This document shows, one piece after another, positions 10,847-21,415 of a stretch of DNA of 64,000 bases. Position 1 is the stretch's first letter, and the number at the start of each line of letters is the position of its first letter. The notes beneath the pieces are model-generated. The model saw only the letters and a program-made list of their open reading frames with translations. It did not search any database and was not told the DNA's origin. This stretch comes from Ottelia alismoides (lineage: Eukaryota; Streptophyta; Magnoliopsida; Alismatales; Hydrocharitaceae). The translations under genes and the position numbers were made by a program. The stretch covers positions 1 to 64,000 of the forward strand of contig JAZKJV010010527.1 of assembly GCA_037367405.1 (NCBI GenBank), written 5' to 3'.

Positions 10847-13800
10847 TGATAACACGAAATTCCCGAGAGACTAAGGTAAAGGCACTAAATCGATGGTCGT
10901 TCCGACCTCAATCACTCGGATGTGTGTATCAAGAAAAATGAACCACTAGCGAAAAATAAAATCAATCAAAACAAAGAAGCGGTCCTGCTATGTGTTTAAC
11001 TTGGTATAGCACCCAGGGTCGAACTCAAGGAGCACGGATTGGCCGAAGGCCTACGAAGTAGTAAAAACAAATAAAATGAAAGAGGAAAATATTTTTAGTG
11101 GTTTTTAATTATTTTTATATTTTTTTGGGATTTTTAATATATAAAGAAAATAAGAAAAGCAAATACAAGCACACTTCAACAAATTATTTCAAGCAACAAA
11201 AATCAACCAAAAATTAAAACAAAAATGTTTTATGTATTTTATATTTTTCTATGTTTTGATGAATTTTTGATAATTTTCTGATGTGTATTTTATTTTCTAA
11301 AATCAAACAGTGGGAAAATAAGGGGTACTGTCCAGCCAAGCCAAAAGGCCCTAGATAAAATATCTAAGGGGCTCAAAATGGCCTGGAGGTAATTTTCCTG
11401 TACAATAGAGGAAACAAGGAAAATTTAGGTACCAAGTTTATTGTTTTTGGATTTTTAATTTATTAACTAGAATTTTTAGGGCTTTTTAGTGTTTTTAAGT
11501 TTTAAAGGTTTTTAAGCAATGAAAAATAGCCAAAATTGGCTAGAAAATCAAGCACACTAAACTAAACAATAGACAATTTTTATAGAATTTTTAGGGGAGT
11601 TTTTATATTTTTTTGTGATTTTTTAAACTAGACAGTAACAAAAATATAGGTTTTTGAATTTTTAAAAATAGCAAACAAAATCAAAAATGTCCTCAAAAAT
11701 CCTTGAAAATCCTACACCATGGCAGGAGCCATGTGTCAAATTCGCATTGGATTTGGAGGTGATTTGATATTTTATTCAAAAATACAAAGAGGGTATTGTG
11801 CTCAGGGACTGAAATGCAAATACCCAAAGTTCTTGGGGGTCCTGGTGCAATTAACCCAGCAAATCACGTGCCAAGCGCATGCCTGGGGCACTCAGGGACC
11901 TATATGTAACAAAAATAAGTTCCAAGGACTTATTGGTAACAGGTACCAAAAGTCCAGGGACCTTATATGCAATTTACCCTAAATATCACGCACATACGGA
12001 AATAAAACACGCACATGGGTATAAATGCAAATATTCAAAAACTTTCATTCATTTCATAACAACCAGAACTACAAGGGCATATGCGGCAAATAACCCAAAG
12101 AAATCACGTGTCAAAGCACGTGTCCACAACAATCACGGATATAAATGCAATTACACTAAAGCTCAGGGTCCAACATGCAAATTACCCTAAAACTAAACAA
12201 CTAGCTTTTATATTTACAGTACTAAAATAAAATGCATAAAAGAGAGGGGACCTAAAAGCAAATTACCCCTTTTATTAATGTCGAGGGTCGGATGCACGAC
12301 ACGTGGCAGGTTGGATGGATGGGATGGTGTGCCGCACACAAGAGCACCCCTCGAGTCGATCCGACGGCTGGTATGTGTCCACGTAGATGATCAGACGAAG
12401 ATGCTGCAACGTGGGTCTTCGAAGAAGTCCTGGCTCGGATCGGATGGACGAGATGGAGCCACGTACTAGATCGGAGGGATGAGACGCGTCGTGGCTTGAT
12501 CTCGCGGGCTCAATGGTGACGATCGATCCTCGAAAGATCTGGCGGTGGATGCTGCTCCAAGGATGGACGGACACGATCTAATCTGGAGCACCGAAGTCGA
12601 TCTGACGGCGGACGAGGATGCTGCAAGAACTAGTCGCCGGCGACTTCGCCGGCCCTCCGTGCGCGCGATGGTCCTCATCTGCCGCTCCTGAGGTGCTGGG
12701 GACCTTCGCCGTGAAGCCCCGCACCCGATGCTCTGCTCCGACGAAGGCGAGGAGCTCCAGAGAGCTCCGGCGGCGTGAAAGGACTGGAGCCCCTGTGCCC
12801 AGAAGTGTCGACCTCCAGATGAGGTCGATTGACCTTGATACCTGCACAGAAAAGAAGCTGGGTCGAGGGCAAACTGCCTCGACCCGTCAGAGCGGGCGGA
12901 AGGTGACTGGTGCGGCGAGACGGGGGCTCTCCGGCGAGCGGCGGAGGGGCGAGAGCCGATACCTGCTCCGGGGCGAGCCAGGGGGAGTGAAGGGGCGGAG
13001 AAGGTGGATAGGAATCAGGCGAAGGTGGTGGAGTGGTCGGATGAGTGAAAGGATGGTCGGAAACAACAGGCGAGGGTGGCGGAGCTAAGCTACTGAAAAT
13101 AGAAAAATCGAAACCTAAGCTAATCTACGGGCTAGAGGAACTACCTGATGGATGCATTCGACTAGGCTGGAGCTGATGAAGCTCCCGGTCGTTGCCTGCA
13201 AGGGGCCGTCGAGTTCCCCGAGGCTCAGCGCGCTCGCGGCGGCGCACGGCGGCGTTTACCACCGGATCAGTGACTCCGGCTTCCCGGGCCTCGCTGCAAC
13301 TCCAAAGGCCACGACTGTCACTCAGGGACGCTGGAGGAGGTCACAGGCACCGAGGGGAAGATCAAAGATGGAAGAATTAGGTCGCCGGTGACGACGTTAA
13401 ATATGGTGCCGGGTCCGAGAAGATGGCGTTCGGGCGAGTCAGGCGGAGCTCGGATCCAGCAAAACCACCCCGGGCGAGGGTCCTGGATGATCGTGCAGTA
13501 ATCAGGGCCCGGGGTTAAGGGGAATGGCGGTCGGGTCAACCGTGAAGAATTTGGGGAAAACGGGTCGGGCGAGGAGGACCCGGCTCTGGTGGTCCAGGGG
13601 GGAGAGTTGACCGGGGGTCAACAATCCCCCGTGGACCAATCAGAGCCCGCCAAGCTTATTAATTTTAATTTATATTTATTTGAGTTAGAAAATGACCGAA
13701 TTTACAAAAACTTAAAACATGAAATATTTTTATTTTATTTTTTTCTATTTTTTAGTGATTTTTAATTAATTTTTGGAAATAAAAATAAGGTATATACATA

Positions 13801-14576
13801 ATATGTACTAGATATAGGTATATACAATATATATAGGTTTTGATTTTTGATTTTTATATATTATTTTTATACAATTTTATCCTTGTTTTATATTCTATTT
13901 ATTTATAGACTGAAATAAGGAATAAAAGGGTGTTTTTATTTTATTTTTATTATTTATGTACATAGGTAAAATAAATAGATATTTATAACTATATACATGG
14001 TATATGTACAATGTATTTTTGTATTTTTAATTTTTCTATTTTTATTTTGTTTTGATTTTAATTGTTTTTATTTTATTTATTTACAATATATAACATAGAC
14101 TATTTACAAAAAAGTTAAAATTAATTTTATAAATACATAGATGTGGTATATGTACATGGTGAAAGGGATATTTTTTATTCTTTTTTTAATTTTTTAACTT
14201 TTTATTTTGTTTTTATATCTTTATAAATATATACAAGTATTTACAAGCATATTTTTGGGTGAGGAAAATATATTTTTATTTATTTACATAAATATTTACA
14301 CAAGAGCCCCTATCTCCCTCTACTTTGGCTTTTATGCGGTCAGGCCCATGCTGAGCCCTCCCTTGGGTTAGGTTGCTCAATATTTATTCTAAATATTTCC
14401 CTCTTTTTCTTTTTAATCTTTATTCTTTTATTTTTGCACAAAAACATGCTAATTATAGTTTTTTTACACAATGCATGCTTTTGCTAATTATTCCTATTTA
14501 CACATATCTACATGCATTTGCAAAGGTTTTTGTTAGATAAAATATAAGAATAAAGAGTGATGAATGGGTATTCTCA
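10847..14576 (-). repeat. 5' LTR of nested element (type A LTR)
   Basis: This is about 3.73 kb and a near copy of 1266-4989. On the minus strand it starts TGAGAATACCC, one base short of the TGATGAATACCC of its partner, and ends CGTGTTATCA. It has the same AT-rich ends and GC-rich centre (12280-13650). An inverted W-box pair GTTGACC-GGG-GGTCAAC is at 13606-13622, followed by CCGTGGACCAAT. The many small differences from the 3' LTR show that this is not a very recent insertion. Confidence 0.9.
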
Positions 14577-14581
14577 CTGAG
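14577..14581. repeat. Target-site duplication CTGAG (right)
   Basis: This is the second copy of the bases at 1261-1265, directly after the nested element. The outer gag frame resumes right after it. Confidence 0.9.
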
Positions 14582-16045
14582 CGACCGCCACAGACCATCA
14601 TGAGGGAGTTGCACAACCCAGCTGCATCCCTCACTCACCGTTGGATCATACTCCCTCCCATTCACGGAGATTTCGAGCTTCGGCCCCACAACTATCCAAC
14701 GTCTACCCAAGTTTCATGGGTTGCCGACCAAGAGCCGCAACCTCCACCTCCAGGAATTTGAGATGATTTGCAGCACTATCCATGATCGGTTGATGACCGA
14801 GGACACAATAAAGATGATCGCCTTTCCGTTCTCTTTGGTTGATAGAGCCGCATATTGGCTCAAACACCTTGGACGATTCGTCGACACATGGGCAGATCTC
14901 CGGACCGCGTACCTGAAGAAGTACTACCCTCTCGGCCGGACCAACGCAGCGCGAGCCATGATCAGTAACTTCGTCATGATCCCAAATGAACAGTTCCATG
15001 AAGCCTGGGATCGATTCAGAGAGCTCATCGACCGGTGTCCAAATCATGACATTTCCAAGCCCAATCTCGTGCAGAGTTTCTTCTGTGGGCTGACACCGGA
15101 GCTGCAGGGTCTAGTGAACGCCTCTTGCGGTGGGTCTTATTTCTCCAAGGGAGAAGACGACGTCTGGGCCATCTACGAAGGCATGGCAGAAAACTCTACT
15201 GTGATGACCCAGGCCCGAGTCTACACACAGCAGAAGCCCCCGCAAGGAGCGGGGATCATTTCAGAGGATCGCCCGCATCGATGCCGGTCCCAATACAACA
15301 TCGGTAGCCGCAGCCCAAGCCGAATCAGCCGTAGCCGACATGGGCATTACCAGTGAGAAGTTGGACCGCATGGATATCCTTGAGAAGAAGCAGAACCAAG
15401 GTCTTGCTCAGATGGACCTTCTCAACCAAAACCATGAGTGACCTGAAAACTCAAATCCTATGCATTCAGGAGGCACAAGCTCACTCCCAACAGCCTCCCA
15501 GGTCACGGGCTGACTCCAGCGGTAGCAGCTCCAACCAACCCTCTACCTCATACCGACAGGTGAATCATATCCAGGCAGAGCCGGTTCCACTGCTACAGTA
15601 CCATCCAGAGCAACCGCCGTCTCAGGAGACGCAGATGGTGGTGTATCAGCCGGAGCAGCCACTGGCAGTTCTTCCTCCACCCTCCTTTGAGCAGGAACCA
15701 TTGATGAAGTTAATGGGATTTGGTACGACGGTACCCTCAGCCCGGGATTTGTCGGGATCACCCCGGATTCCATTGGGGCAATGGTGGATCCTCTTCCCAG
15801 CAGCAGAACCCTGCCCAAGGACAACAGAACAACCAGCCACAACAACAACACCAGCAGCCCCAGTACGCCCATCAACAACAATACCAGAGTGGTCCTCGTC
15901 CCGCCTATCAGGGACAACAGTGGAGGCAGCGACAGCAGCCTCAACACTCTTATCACCATCCTTCCCCCCAGTATCAGCCACAACAGCAGCAGCAGCCCCA
16001 TTTCCAGCAGGGACAGCCATCCGGTTCTTAGGGTCCTGCCTTTGA
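14582..16045 (+). pseudogene. gag: gag, core and C-terminal part (outer element)
   Basis: It continues the gag begun at 774. After a one-base shift near 14690 the frame 14721-15356 carries the gag core: MIAFPFSLVDRAAYWLKHL, TWADLRTAYLKKYYP and FHEAWDRFRELIDRCP, then FFCGLTPELQGLVNASCGG. These are the same blocks as in the gag at 8560-8900, here in a typical Athila form. Beyond 15356 the frame changes at least twice. A Gln-rich stretch at 15770-16031 (PGFHWGNGG, then poly-Gln) is the usual Athila gag tail. Function is particle formation. The coding frame is broken. Confidence 0.88.
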
Positions 16046-16109
16046 GAACCCAGCCCTTGATGATCTTGCCCGCTTGCTATCTGAATAGCGAGCCTCTTTC
16101 AGGCAAGAA

Positions 16110-16667
16110 ATGGATGAATTCCGGCAGGAGATGAGGGACATCATAAAAGGCAAGGCTGCCATACCCGCTCAGATTGAACCTAACACGAACAATCTAAAAA
16201 GGAAGTCTGAGCAGGTAGAGTTTACAGAGGATACCTCTCCTAGTGACGATTTGAATGATATGTCTTATTCTTTGAATGATGCTGATTTTGTGACTACTAG
16301 GAGCGGTAGGATGCCAGCCGGTGGCGCCTCTTCTGAGCGACAACCAGATGCTGAACCAGGAGCGCCAGAGGAGCAGAATAGCGGTGTTGATGCCGCTAAT
16401 GATGATGTTGAAGACGATGGTGCTGATGCCACCCATGATGGAGTCCAGGACGATGGTGTTGATGCCATCGTGATACCAGACGCAGACGGTAGTGCCGATG
16501 CCACCATTTTGGATGCTGAACCAGAGTGCGGTGCTGATGCCGCCGAGACAGGTGCCGGTGGTGGTACTGAGGCCACCACCTCTACTTTTGTTGAGCCACC
16601 AGCTGTGAGGTTACCACATTTTGTACCTATGGATTGTGGGAACAAAACAAAACAAAAATATGAATAA
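16110..16667 (+). CDS. gag-pol linker with acidic repeat (outer element)
   Basis: This open frame of about 185 codons starts MDEFRQEMRDIIKGKA and contains FVTTRSGRMP (about residues 64-73). The TTRSG(R/K) motif is common just before the protease in Athila polyproteins. It is followed by an acidic, Ala-rich segment (about 16380-16590) in which GVDA/GADA/DDGV words recur. The segment ends near KTKQKYE. Its role is unknown; it links gag and protease. It overlaps the next frame, so the original polyprotein is out of phase here. Confidence 0.6.
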   Translation: MDEFRQEMRDIIKGKAAIPAQIEPNTNNLKRKSEQVEFTEDTSPSDDLNDMSYSLNDADFVTTRSGRMPAGGASSERQPDAEPGAPEEQNSGVDAANDDVEDDGADATHDGVQDDGVDAIVIPDADGSADATILDAEPECGADAAETGAGGGTEATTSTFVEPPAVRLPHFVPMDCGNKTKQKYE

Positions 16668-17676
16668 AGGAAAGGTTTTTGTTCAAATTGCGGATCCATA
16701 TGTAATGCATGATGATGATTGTATGGGTTCTCCTTCGTCACAGGCACAGGGACCTATTCCTAATCCTCCAACTGTGGAGGCCCCTACCATCCCCTTCCCC
16801 GAGGCACTCCGCCGGGCGAAGGGGAATAAAAAAGAAAATCCCAAAAAGGACCAGCAGGTAGAGTTCAGCAATCAGATGATAGACAGATTCCACATTCAGC
16901 TGACTCTACAAGAGGCACTTGAGCACATCCCCCTCTTCAAGAAGAACCTGAAAGAGAAAACCACCATCCGCAGGAAGAGGAGGAATGACAGAGATCAAAT
17001 CCATGTGCTCACTCATTCCACTTGCTGCACCATACAGAACAAGCTGCCAGCCAAGCGACCAGACGCAGGAGCTCCCTATGTCAGATGCGAGATTCAGGAG
17101 CAACAGTTTGATCGTACTCTATTAGACAACGACTCTTCAATTAACCTTCTTCCGAAAGCCTTACTCGACCGATTCGAGTTTGATCCTCTTCTTAGGAGCA
17201 GGACAGTCCTTCAGTTTGCTGACAAGTCGACTAGAGGCTGAAGGGGTTATTGAAAGGACGTGGTTGTTACCATTCAGGGCCTGAAATTCCCCGTGGACTT
17301 CGTTGTGTTGGACATGGAGATCCCTGAGTCGGTAATTGATGCCCCCATCATTCTCGGACGTCCATTCTTGGCCACAGCCAAGGCGGTGACCGACCATGAT
17401 AGTGGGAAGGTATGCTTTCGCGTAGAGGGCGAAACCATACAAATAGAGACGATCGAGGAAACCAGAGCCAGAGAGATGGCATGCTCAGAGCAATCCAGCG
17501 AAGCCGAGCAGATGACAGAGGAAGAGCTGGACATCCACCAGGTTTGTGATTTCGAAATGACTGATGATGAATCCAACTGGAAAGATCCCGTAGCACCGAC
17601 TCTCGCCTTGCCTACAAATTCACTATATCTCAAGCTCATGGCAGTCCGAGAGCCGGGTGAGCACATCCCTGGATGA
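16621..17676 (+). pseudogene. pol: Aspartic protease region of pol (outer element)
   Basis: One frame with two in-frame TGA stops (17239-17241 and 17251-17253). The upstream half has the conserved approach to the protease (QLTLQEALEHIPLFKKNLKEK). The active-site region reads LLDNDSSINLLP (17119-17154). The family normally has D-[ST/L]-G here, so the Gly is replaced by Asp (D-N-D at 17125-17133). After the stops comes PVDFVVLDM and the flap-side block IILGRPFLATA (about 17347-17379). The enzyme would cut the polyprotein. This copy should be inactive because of the stops and the lost Gly. Confidence 0.85.
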
Positions 17677-17999
17677 GGATATATCTGAAGTTGACAATGT
17701 TGTGATGAGTGGTGCTGAGGAATTTCAATCATGTTCTTCTTCTTCTGATCCCTCGGATTCAGACATTGACTGGGATGACTTTGATGACTATTTACCTTGT
17801 CTGATTCCTTCTGAGCCAACAACCACGATAGAGTGCGAGCCAGTGCAGTTTATAGATGAGTCAGCAGGCCGCCCTTAGTCAGAAATTCATGTAGAGCGAG
17901 AGTTCTCCCATGCAGACCTGGTAGCATTTACACAGACATATCAGAAGCCAGATCTGCCACCTCCCCAGTTGTCCAGAACGGAAACCTCTGCCGCAGTCG
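17677..17999 (+). other. Spacer between protease and reverse transcriptase
   Basis: It encodes in one frame (17657-17878) an acidic Ser/Asp-rich stretch (SDPSDSDIDWDDFDDY), then TAG at 17876-17878. It resembles the variable acidic linker often present between protease and RT in Athila. No other gene is seen. Confidence 0.5.
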
Positions 18000-19057
18000 A
18001 TGACATACAGATTCCTTGCGGGTGAACCAGAAATGTACCCAGTCATTATCTCAGCAGATTTGACTGAAGAGCAAGAGTCTCGTCTGATGGAGGTTCTTGA
18101 AAGAAACCGCAAGGCAATCGGTTGGAGTATAGCTTATCTCCAGGGGCTGAGCCCAAATCTTTTCTCTCACCACATCTATCTTGAGGATAACGCTAAGCCG
18201 TCGCGTGAGTTCCAACGACGGCTGAACCCGAATCTTCGAGACGTAGTCATGAAAGAAATTTCCAAGTGGTGGAGCGCCGATTTTATCTATCCCATCTCCG
18301 ACTCCAAATGGGTAAGTCCGCTACATGTGGTACCTAAGAAGACGGGTATCACTACAGTTGTCAACGAGTCTGGAGAGGAGATCGCTACCAGAGTACCAAC
18401 TTCTTGGAGGGTCTGTGTGGACTATAGACGATTAAATGAGGCCACCAAGAAGGATCACTTCCCGCTACCATTCATTGATCAGATTATCGAGCGGCTAGCT
18501 AGGAAGAGTCATTATTGTTTTCTTGATGGGTACTCTGGATACAATCAAGTGGCCATTGCGCCTGAAGACCAGGAGAAAACGACATTCACCTGTTCGTTTG
18601 GGACTTATGCTTTCAGACGGATGCCTTTTGTCTATGTAACGCTCCGGCGACATTCCAAAGGTGCATGTTTTCCATCTTTTCGGACATGGTGGGTGACTGT
18701 TTAGAGGTCTTCATGGACGACTTCTCGGTCTATGGCGACGGGTTCGACGCTTGTCTTGACTGCCTAGACCGTGTGCTCAAGCGCTGCATTGAGGTTAATC
18801 TTGTCTTATCCTGAGAGAAGAGTCATTTCATGATGACTCAGGGGACGGTCCTCGGGTCATATCGTCTCCAACAGGGCATGGAGGTCGATCCAGCTAAGGT
18901 GGATATCATCAGAAAACTCAATCCGCCGTCCAATTTGCATCAATTACGGTCTTTTCTGGGGCATGTCGGTTTCTACCGATGGTTCATTCAGGACTTCAGC
19001 CGAATTGCCCGACCGCTCACTGACTTGCTGACTAAAGGACACCAAGTTTATTGTTAA
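18000..19057 (+). pseudogene. pol: Reverse transcriptase domain (outer element)
   Basis: Ty3/gypsy RT. Blocks in order: GWSIAYLQGLSPNLFSHHI, then SKWVSPLHVVPKKTG, WRVCVDYRRLN (18405-18437), FLDGYSGYNQ with the first catalytic Asp (18525-18527), FGTYAFRRMPF. One base is lost near 18630 and the frame moves to the next phase. There the catalytic box FMDD lies at 18710-18721. A TGA at 18812-18814 replaces the Trp usual in the family before EKSHFM. The frame goes on to LRSFLGHVGFYRWFIQDFS. All three catalytic Asp codons are present but the ORF is broken. Confidence 0.92.
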
Positions 19058-19440
19058 CGATAAGTGTCTTGAATCATTTGAGACTCTCAAGAATATGGTT
19101 GTTTCTGCTCCTGTCCTTCAGCCACCTGATTGGTCTCTCCCATTCGAGATCATGACGGATGCTTCAGATTTTGCCGTTGGGGTTGTGCTCAGACAGAGGA
19201 GGGATGGACTACCCTTTGCCATTCACTACGCCAGCCGGACTTTGGATGCCGCACAGCGGAATTACACTGTGACTGAGAAAGAATGCTGGCCGTAGTGTTC
19301 GCTCTTGATAAGTATAGATCTTACATTCTCGGATCTAGAGTGACCATTTACACTGATCATACCGCCATCCGGTACTTAATGGCTAAGAAGGATGCCAAAG
19401 CACGTCTCACCAGATGGATCCTTCTACTCCAGAATTTGAT
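19058..19440 (+). pseudogene. pol: RNase H domain (outer element)
   Basis: It follows RT after a further frame change near 19040. It has FEIMTDASDFAVGVVL with the first catalytic Asp (19158-19160), FAIHYASRTLDAAQRNYTV, and KEC. One base is lost at about 19285 and the frame moves to [15 protein letters not shown] and [13 protein letters not shown]. The domain degrades the RNA strand during reverse transcription. Another shift occurs near 19410, before integrase. Confidence 0.88.
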
Positions 19441-20865
19441 ATTGAAATTAAGGATAAGCCTGGAGTCAAGAATGTGGTGGCAGATCATCTCTCCAGATTG
19501 GAGAATCTTGAGGAATCTGAGCCCAGTGCACCTATTACAGAGACATTTCCAGATGAGGCGATCTTGGCTATCGCCTCGCTCCCGTGGTATGCTGACATTG
19601 TGAACTATCTTGTTGCCAAGACGGTTCCACAAGGTTGGCCCAGGCAGAAACTCGAGACCTTCCTGGCGAAGGCCAAGTTTTATCATTGGGAGGATCCCGT
19701 CCTTTATCATGAAGGAGGGGACAGTATCTGGAGGAGGTGCATTCCTCAAGAAGAGCATCATAGTGTCCTCACATACTGCCACAAGCTTGAGGAAGGAGGA
19801 CATCATTCTGGAAAAAGAACAGCACAGAAGGTGCTTCAATCCGGCCTATGGTGGCCTACTCTCTTCAAGGATTCTGATGAGTTCGTGAAGAGATGTACTG
19901 ACTGTCAGAAAATGGGAACCTGCGGACAGAGAGACATGATGCCCATGCAACCCATTCACTTTTGTGAGGTTTTTGATGCATGGGAGATTGATTTCATGGG
20001 CCCATTTCCTAAGAGTCAGGGATTCATGCATATTTTGCTCGCTGTGGATTATGTCAGCCGATGGGTTGAGGCCATCCCCGCCTGAGCCGCAGATGCTAAA
20101 ACCGTTTGCAAATTTTTGAGGAAAAATATCATTTCACGGTTCGGGGTACCTAGAGTCTTGATTTCAGACGGGGGGTCTCATTTCATCAATGACAAAGTCA
20201 GGGCCCTTGCAGACGAGTTCGACATTGACCATCGGGTTGCCACTCCATATCACCCTCAGACTAATGGTCTTGCCGAAGTATCGAATCGGGAGATAAAGAC
20301 AATCTTGCAGAAAGTTGTCCGCCCAGACCGAAAGGATTGGTCACAACTTTTGGACTCGGTCTTGTGGGCTTATCGGACTTCTTTCAAGAATCCATTGGGG
20401 ACATCTCCCTTTCGTCTCGTCTATGGCAAGCTGTGCCATTTGCCAGTGGAGATCAAGCACAAATCTTTTTGGGCAGTCACTGAGTTGCTTTTGGATCCCG
20501 AGAGTATAGGAGACCAGAGAAGAGCTGAATTGGCAGCCCTGGAAGAACTGAGAGATACAACCTTTTCGAACAGCCTACAATACAAAGAGAAAGTGAAGAC
20601 ATGGCACGATTCACATATCAGCCATAAGCAGTTTGAGCCAGATCAGAGAGTATGGTTGTTTGATTCCAGGCTGAAATTATTCCCAGGGAAGTTGCAGAGC
20701 AAGTGGAAAGGTCCGTATGTGGTCAGGAAGGTACATGACAATGGCAGCATCAACATATCCGAACCGTCATCTTCCTCTACCTTCCGCGTCAATGGTCAAC
20801 GCCTGAAATTATATCTAGATCATGATCCACCGACCATTGACGTTGCCCCCATTCTTCTGGTATGA
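19414..20865 (+). pseudogene. pol: Integrase domain (outer element)
   Basis: A single frame of about 480 codons with one TGA at 20083-20085, probably from CGA. The N-terminal zinc site has His residues in KLEEGGHHSGKRT and CTDCQK (19894-19905). The catalytic core is complete: Asp in WEIDFMG (19990-19992), Asp in ISDGG (20167-20169), Glu in NGLAEVSNRE (20275-20277). The second Asp and the Glu are 36 codons apart, the D-D(35)-E spacing. A KWKGPYVV block (about 20702-20725) is the GPY/F module. No chromodomain is visible. The stop at 20863-20865 is probably the natural end of pol. Confidence 0.92.
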
Positions 20866-21045
20866 GATGTGTCCTTTGACTCTCATCATCTGCATCTCAT
20901 ACATGGTGATCAATTCCATCATCTGCTGTACAGATCCATCTGTTCATATCACAATTTCATTTGTTGATTTATTTTCTTCTTTTCTTCTTTTCTTCTTTTC
21001 CTTTTCCATCTTCTTCATCTATCAAAAAGGTGCCACTCTTGTAGA
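20866..21045 (+). other. Pol 3' flank, pyrimidine-rich
   Basis: A short non-coding spacer after the integrase stop, ending in a TTCTTTTCTTCTTTTC run (about 20965-21010). No envelope-like ORF begins here. Confidence 0.5.
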
Positions 21046-21049
21046 CAGT

Positions 21050-21415
21050 TTTCCATACTTAGGACGTACTTTGTCCTAAGTATAGGGGGTGTGCGCCCCG
21101 AGTTTCTCTATTCTTTGCGATCCTCTCCATTGTCTCCTCTTCTTGTCTATACTTAGGGATATCTTACCCTAAGTATAGGGGGAGACAATCTGAGTACGAT
21201 CTGTTCATTCCCAACCTTGACCCTCCCTGCGTTGTGTACAGTCTGCTATACTTAGGATTATTTGATCCTAATTATAGGGGGGACGGTCAACTTCTCATTC
21301 ATCGATCCATTCAATTGTCCCTTTATTATTTAGACTTGTCTATACTTAGTACGAGTTATGTCTTCTCTTTTCTTCCGATCTATGAGGACATAGCTCAAGC
21401 TAAGTATAGGGGGGT
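21050..21415 (+). repeat. Array of four PPT-like hairpins (outer element)
   Basis: Stems: 21055-21065 with 21073-21083 (11 bp perfect), 21147-21158 with 21167-21178 (12 bp perfect), 21246-21258 with 21265-21277 (one mismatch), and a wider pair at about 21345-21412. Each right arm runs straight into TAAGTATAGGGGG(G), the same word as the true PPT at 23366-23379. This is the counterpart of the array at 6593-7036. Its spacing relative to pol and the 3' LTR is similar. Confidence 0.85.

Larger units (their letters stand above)
1266..14576 (-). mobile_element. Nested gag-only Athila-like retrotransposon (TR-GAG type)
   Basis: This is a complete minus-strand element of about 13.3 kb. In its own direction it has 5' LTR (14576 to 10847), Asp-tRNA-type primer site, leader, gag, hairpin array, AT-rich 3' region, polypurine tract and 3' LTR (4989 to 1266). 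A CTGAG target duplication flanks it. No protease, reverse transcriptase or integrase can be found in any frame, so it must borrow them. Leader, 3' region, PPT and hairpins match the outer element, which suggests the same family supplies the enzymes. It sits inside the outer gag and is therefore the younger insertion. Confidence 0.9.

Noticed and set aside
10460..10855. A 131-codon minus-strand frame with Phe/Leu-rich, membrane-like sequence
   Set aside because: It is a translation of an A-rich leader (TTTTA on the minus strand) and overlaps the primer site and LTR end. It is not a gene.
12275..13539. Mirror set of open frames in the second LTR
   Set aside because: They are copies of those in the first LTR and are disrupted by different small indels. 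This argues against coding constraint.
21050..21415. Reading the PPT-like hairpin array as a CRISPR array
   Set aside because: The repeats are paired hairpins with unrelated spacing, the genome is a plant, and there are no Cas genes. The word equals the retrotransposon PPT.
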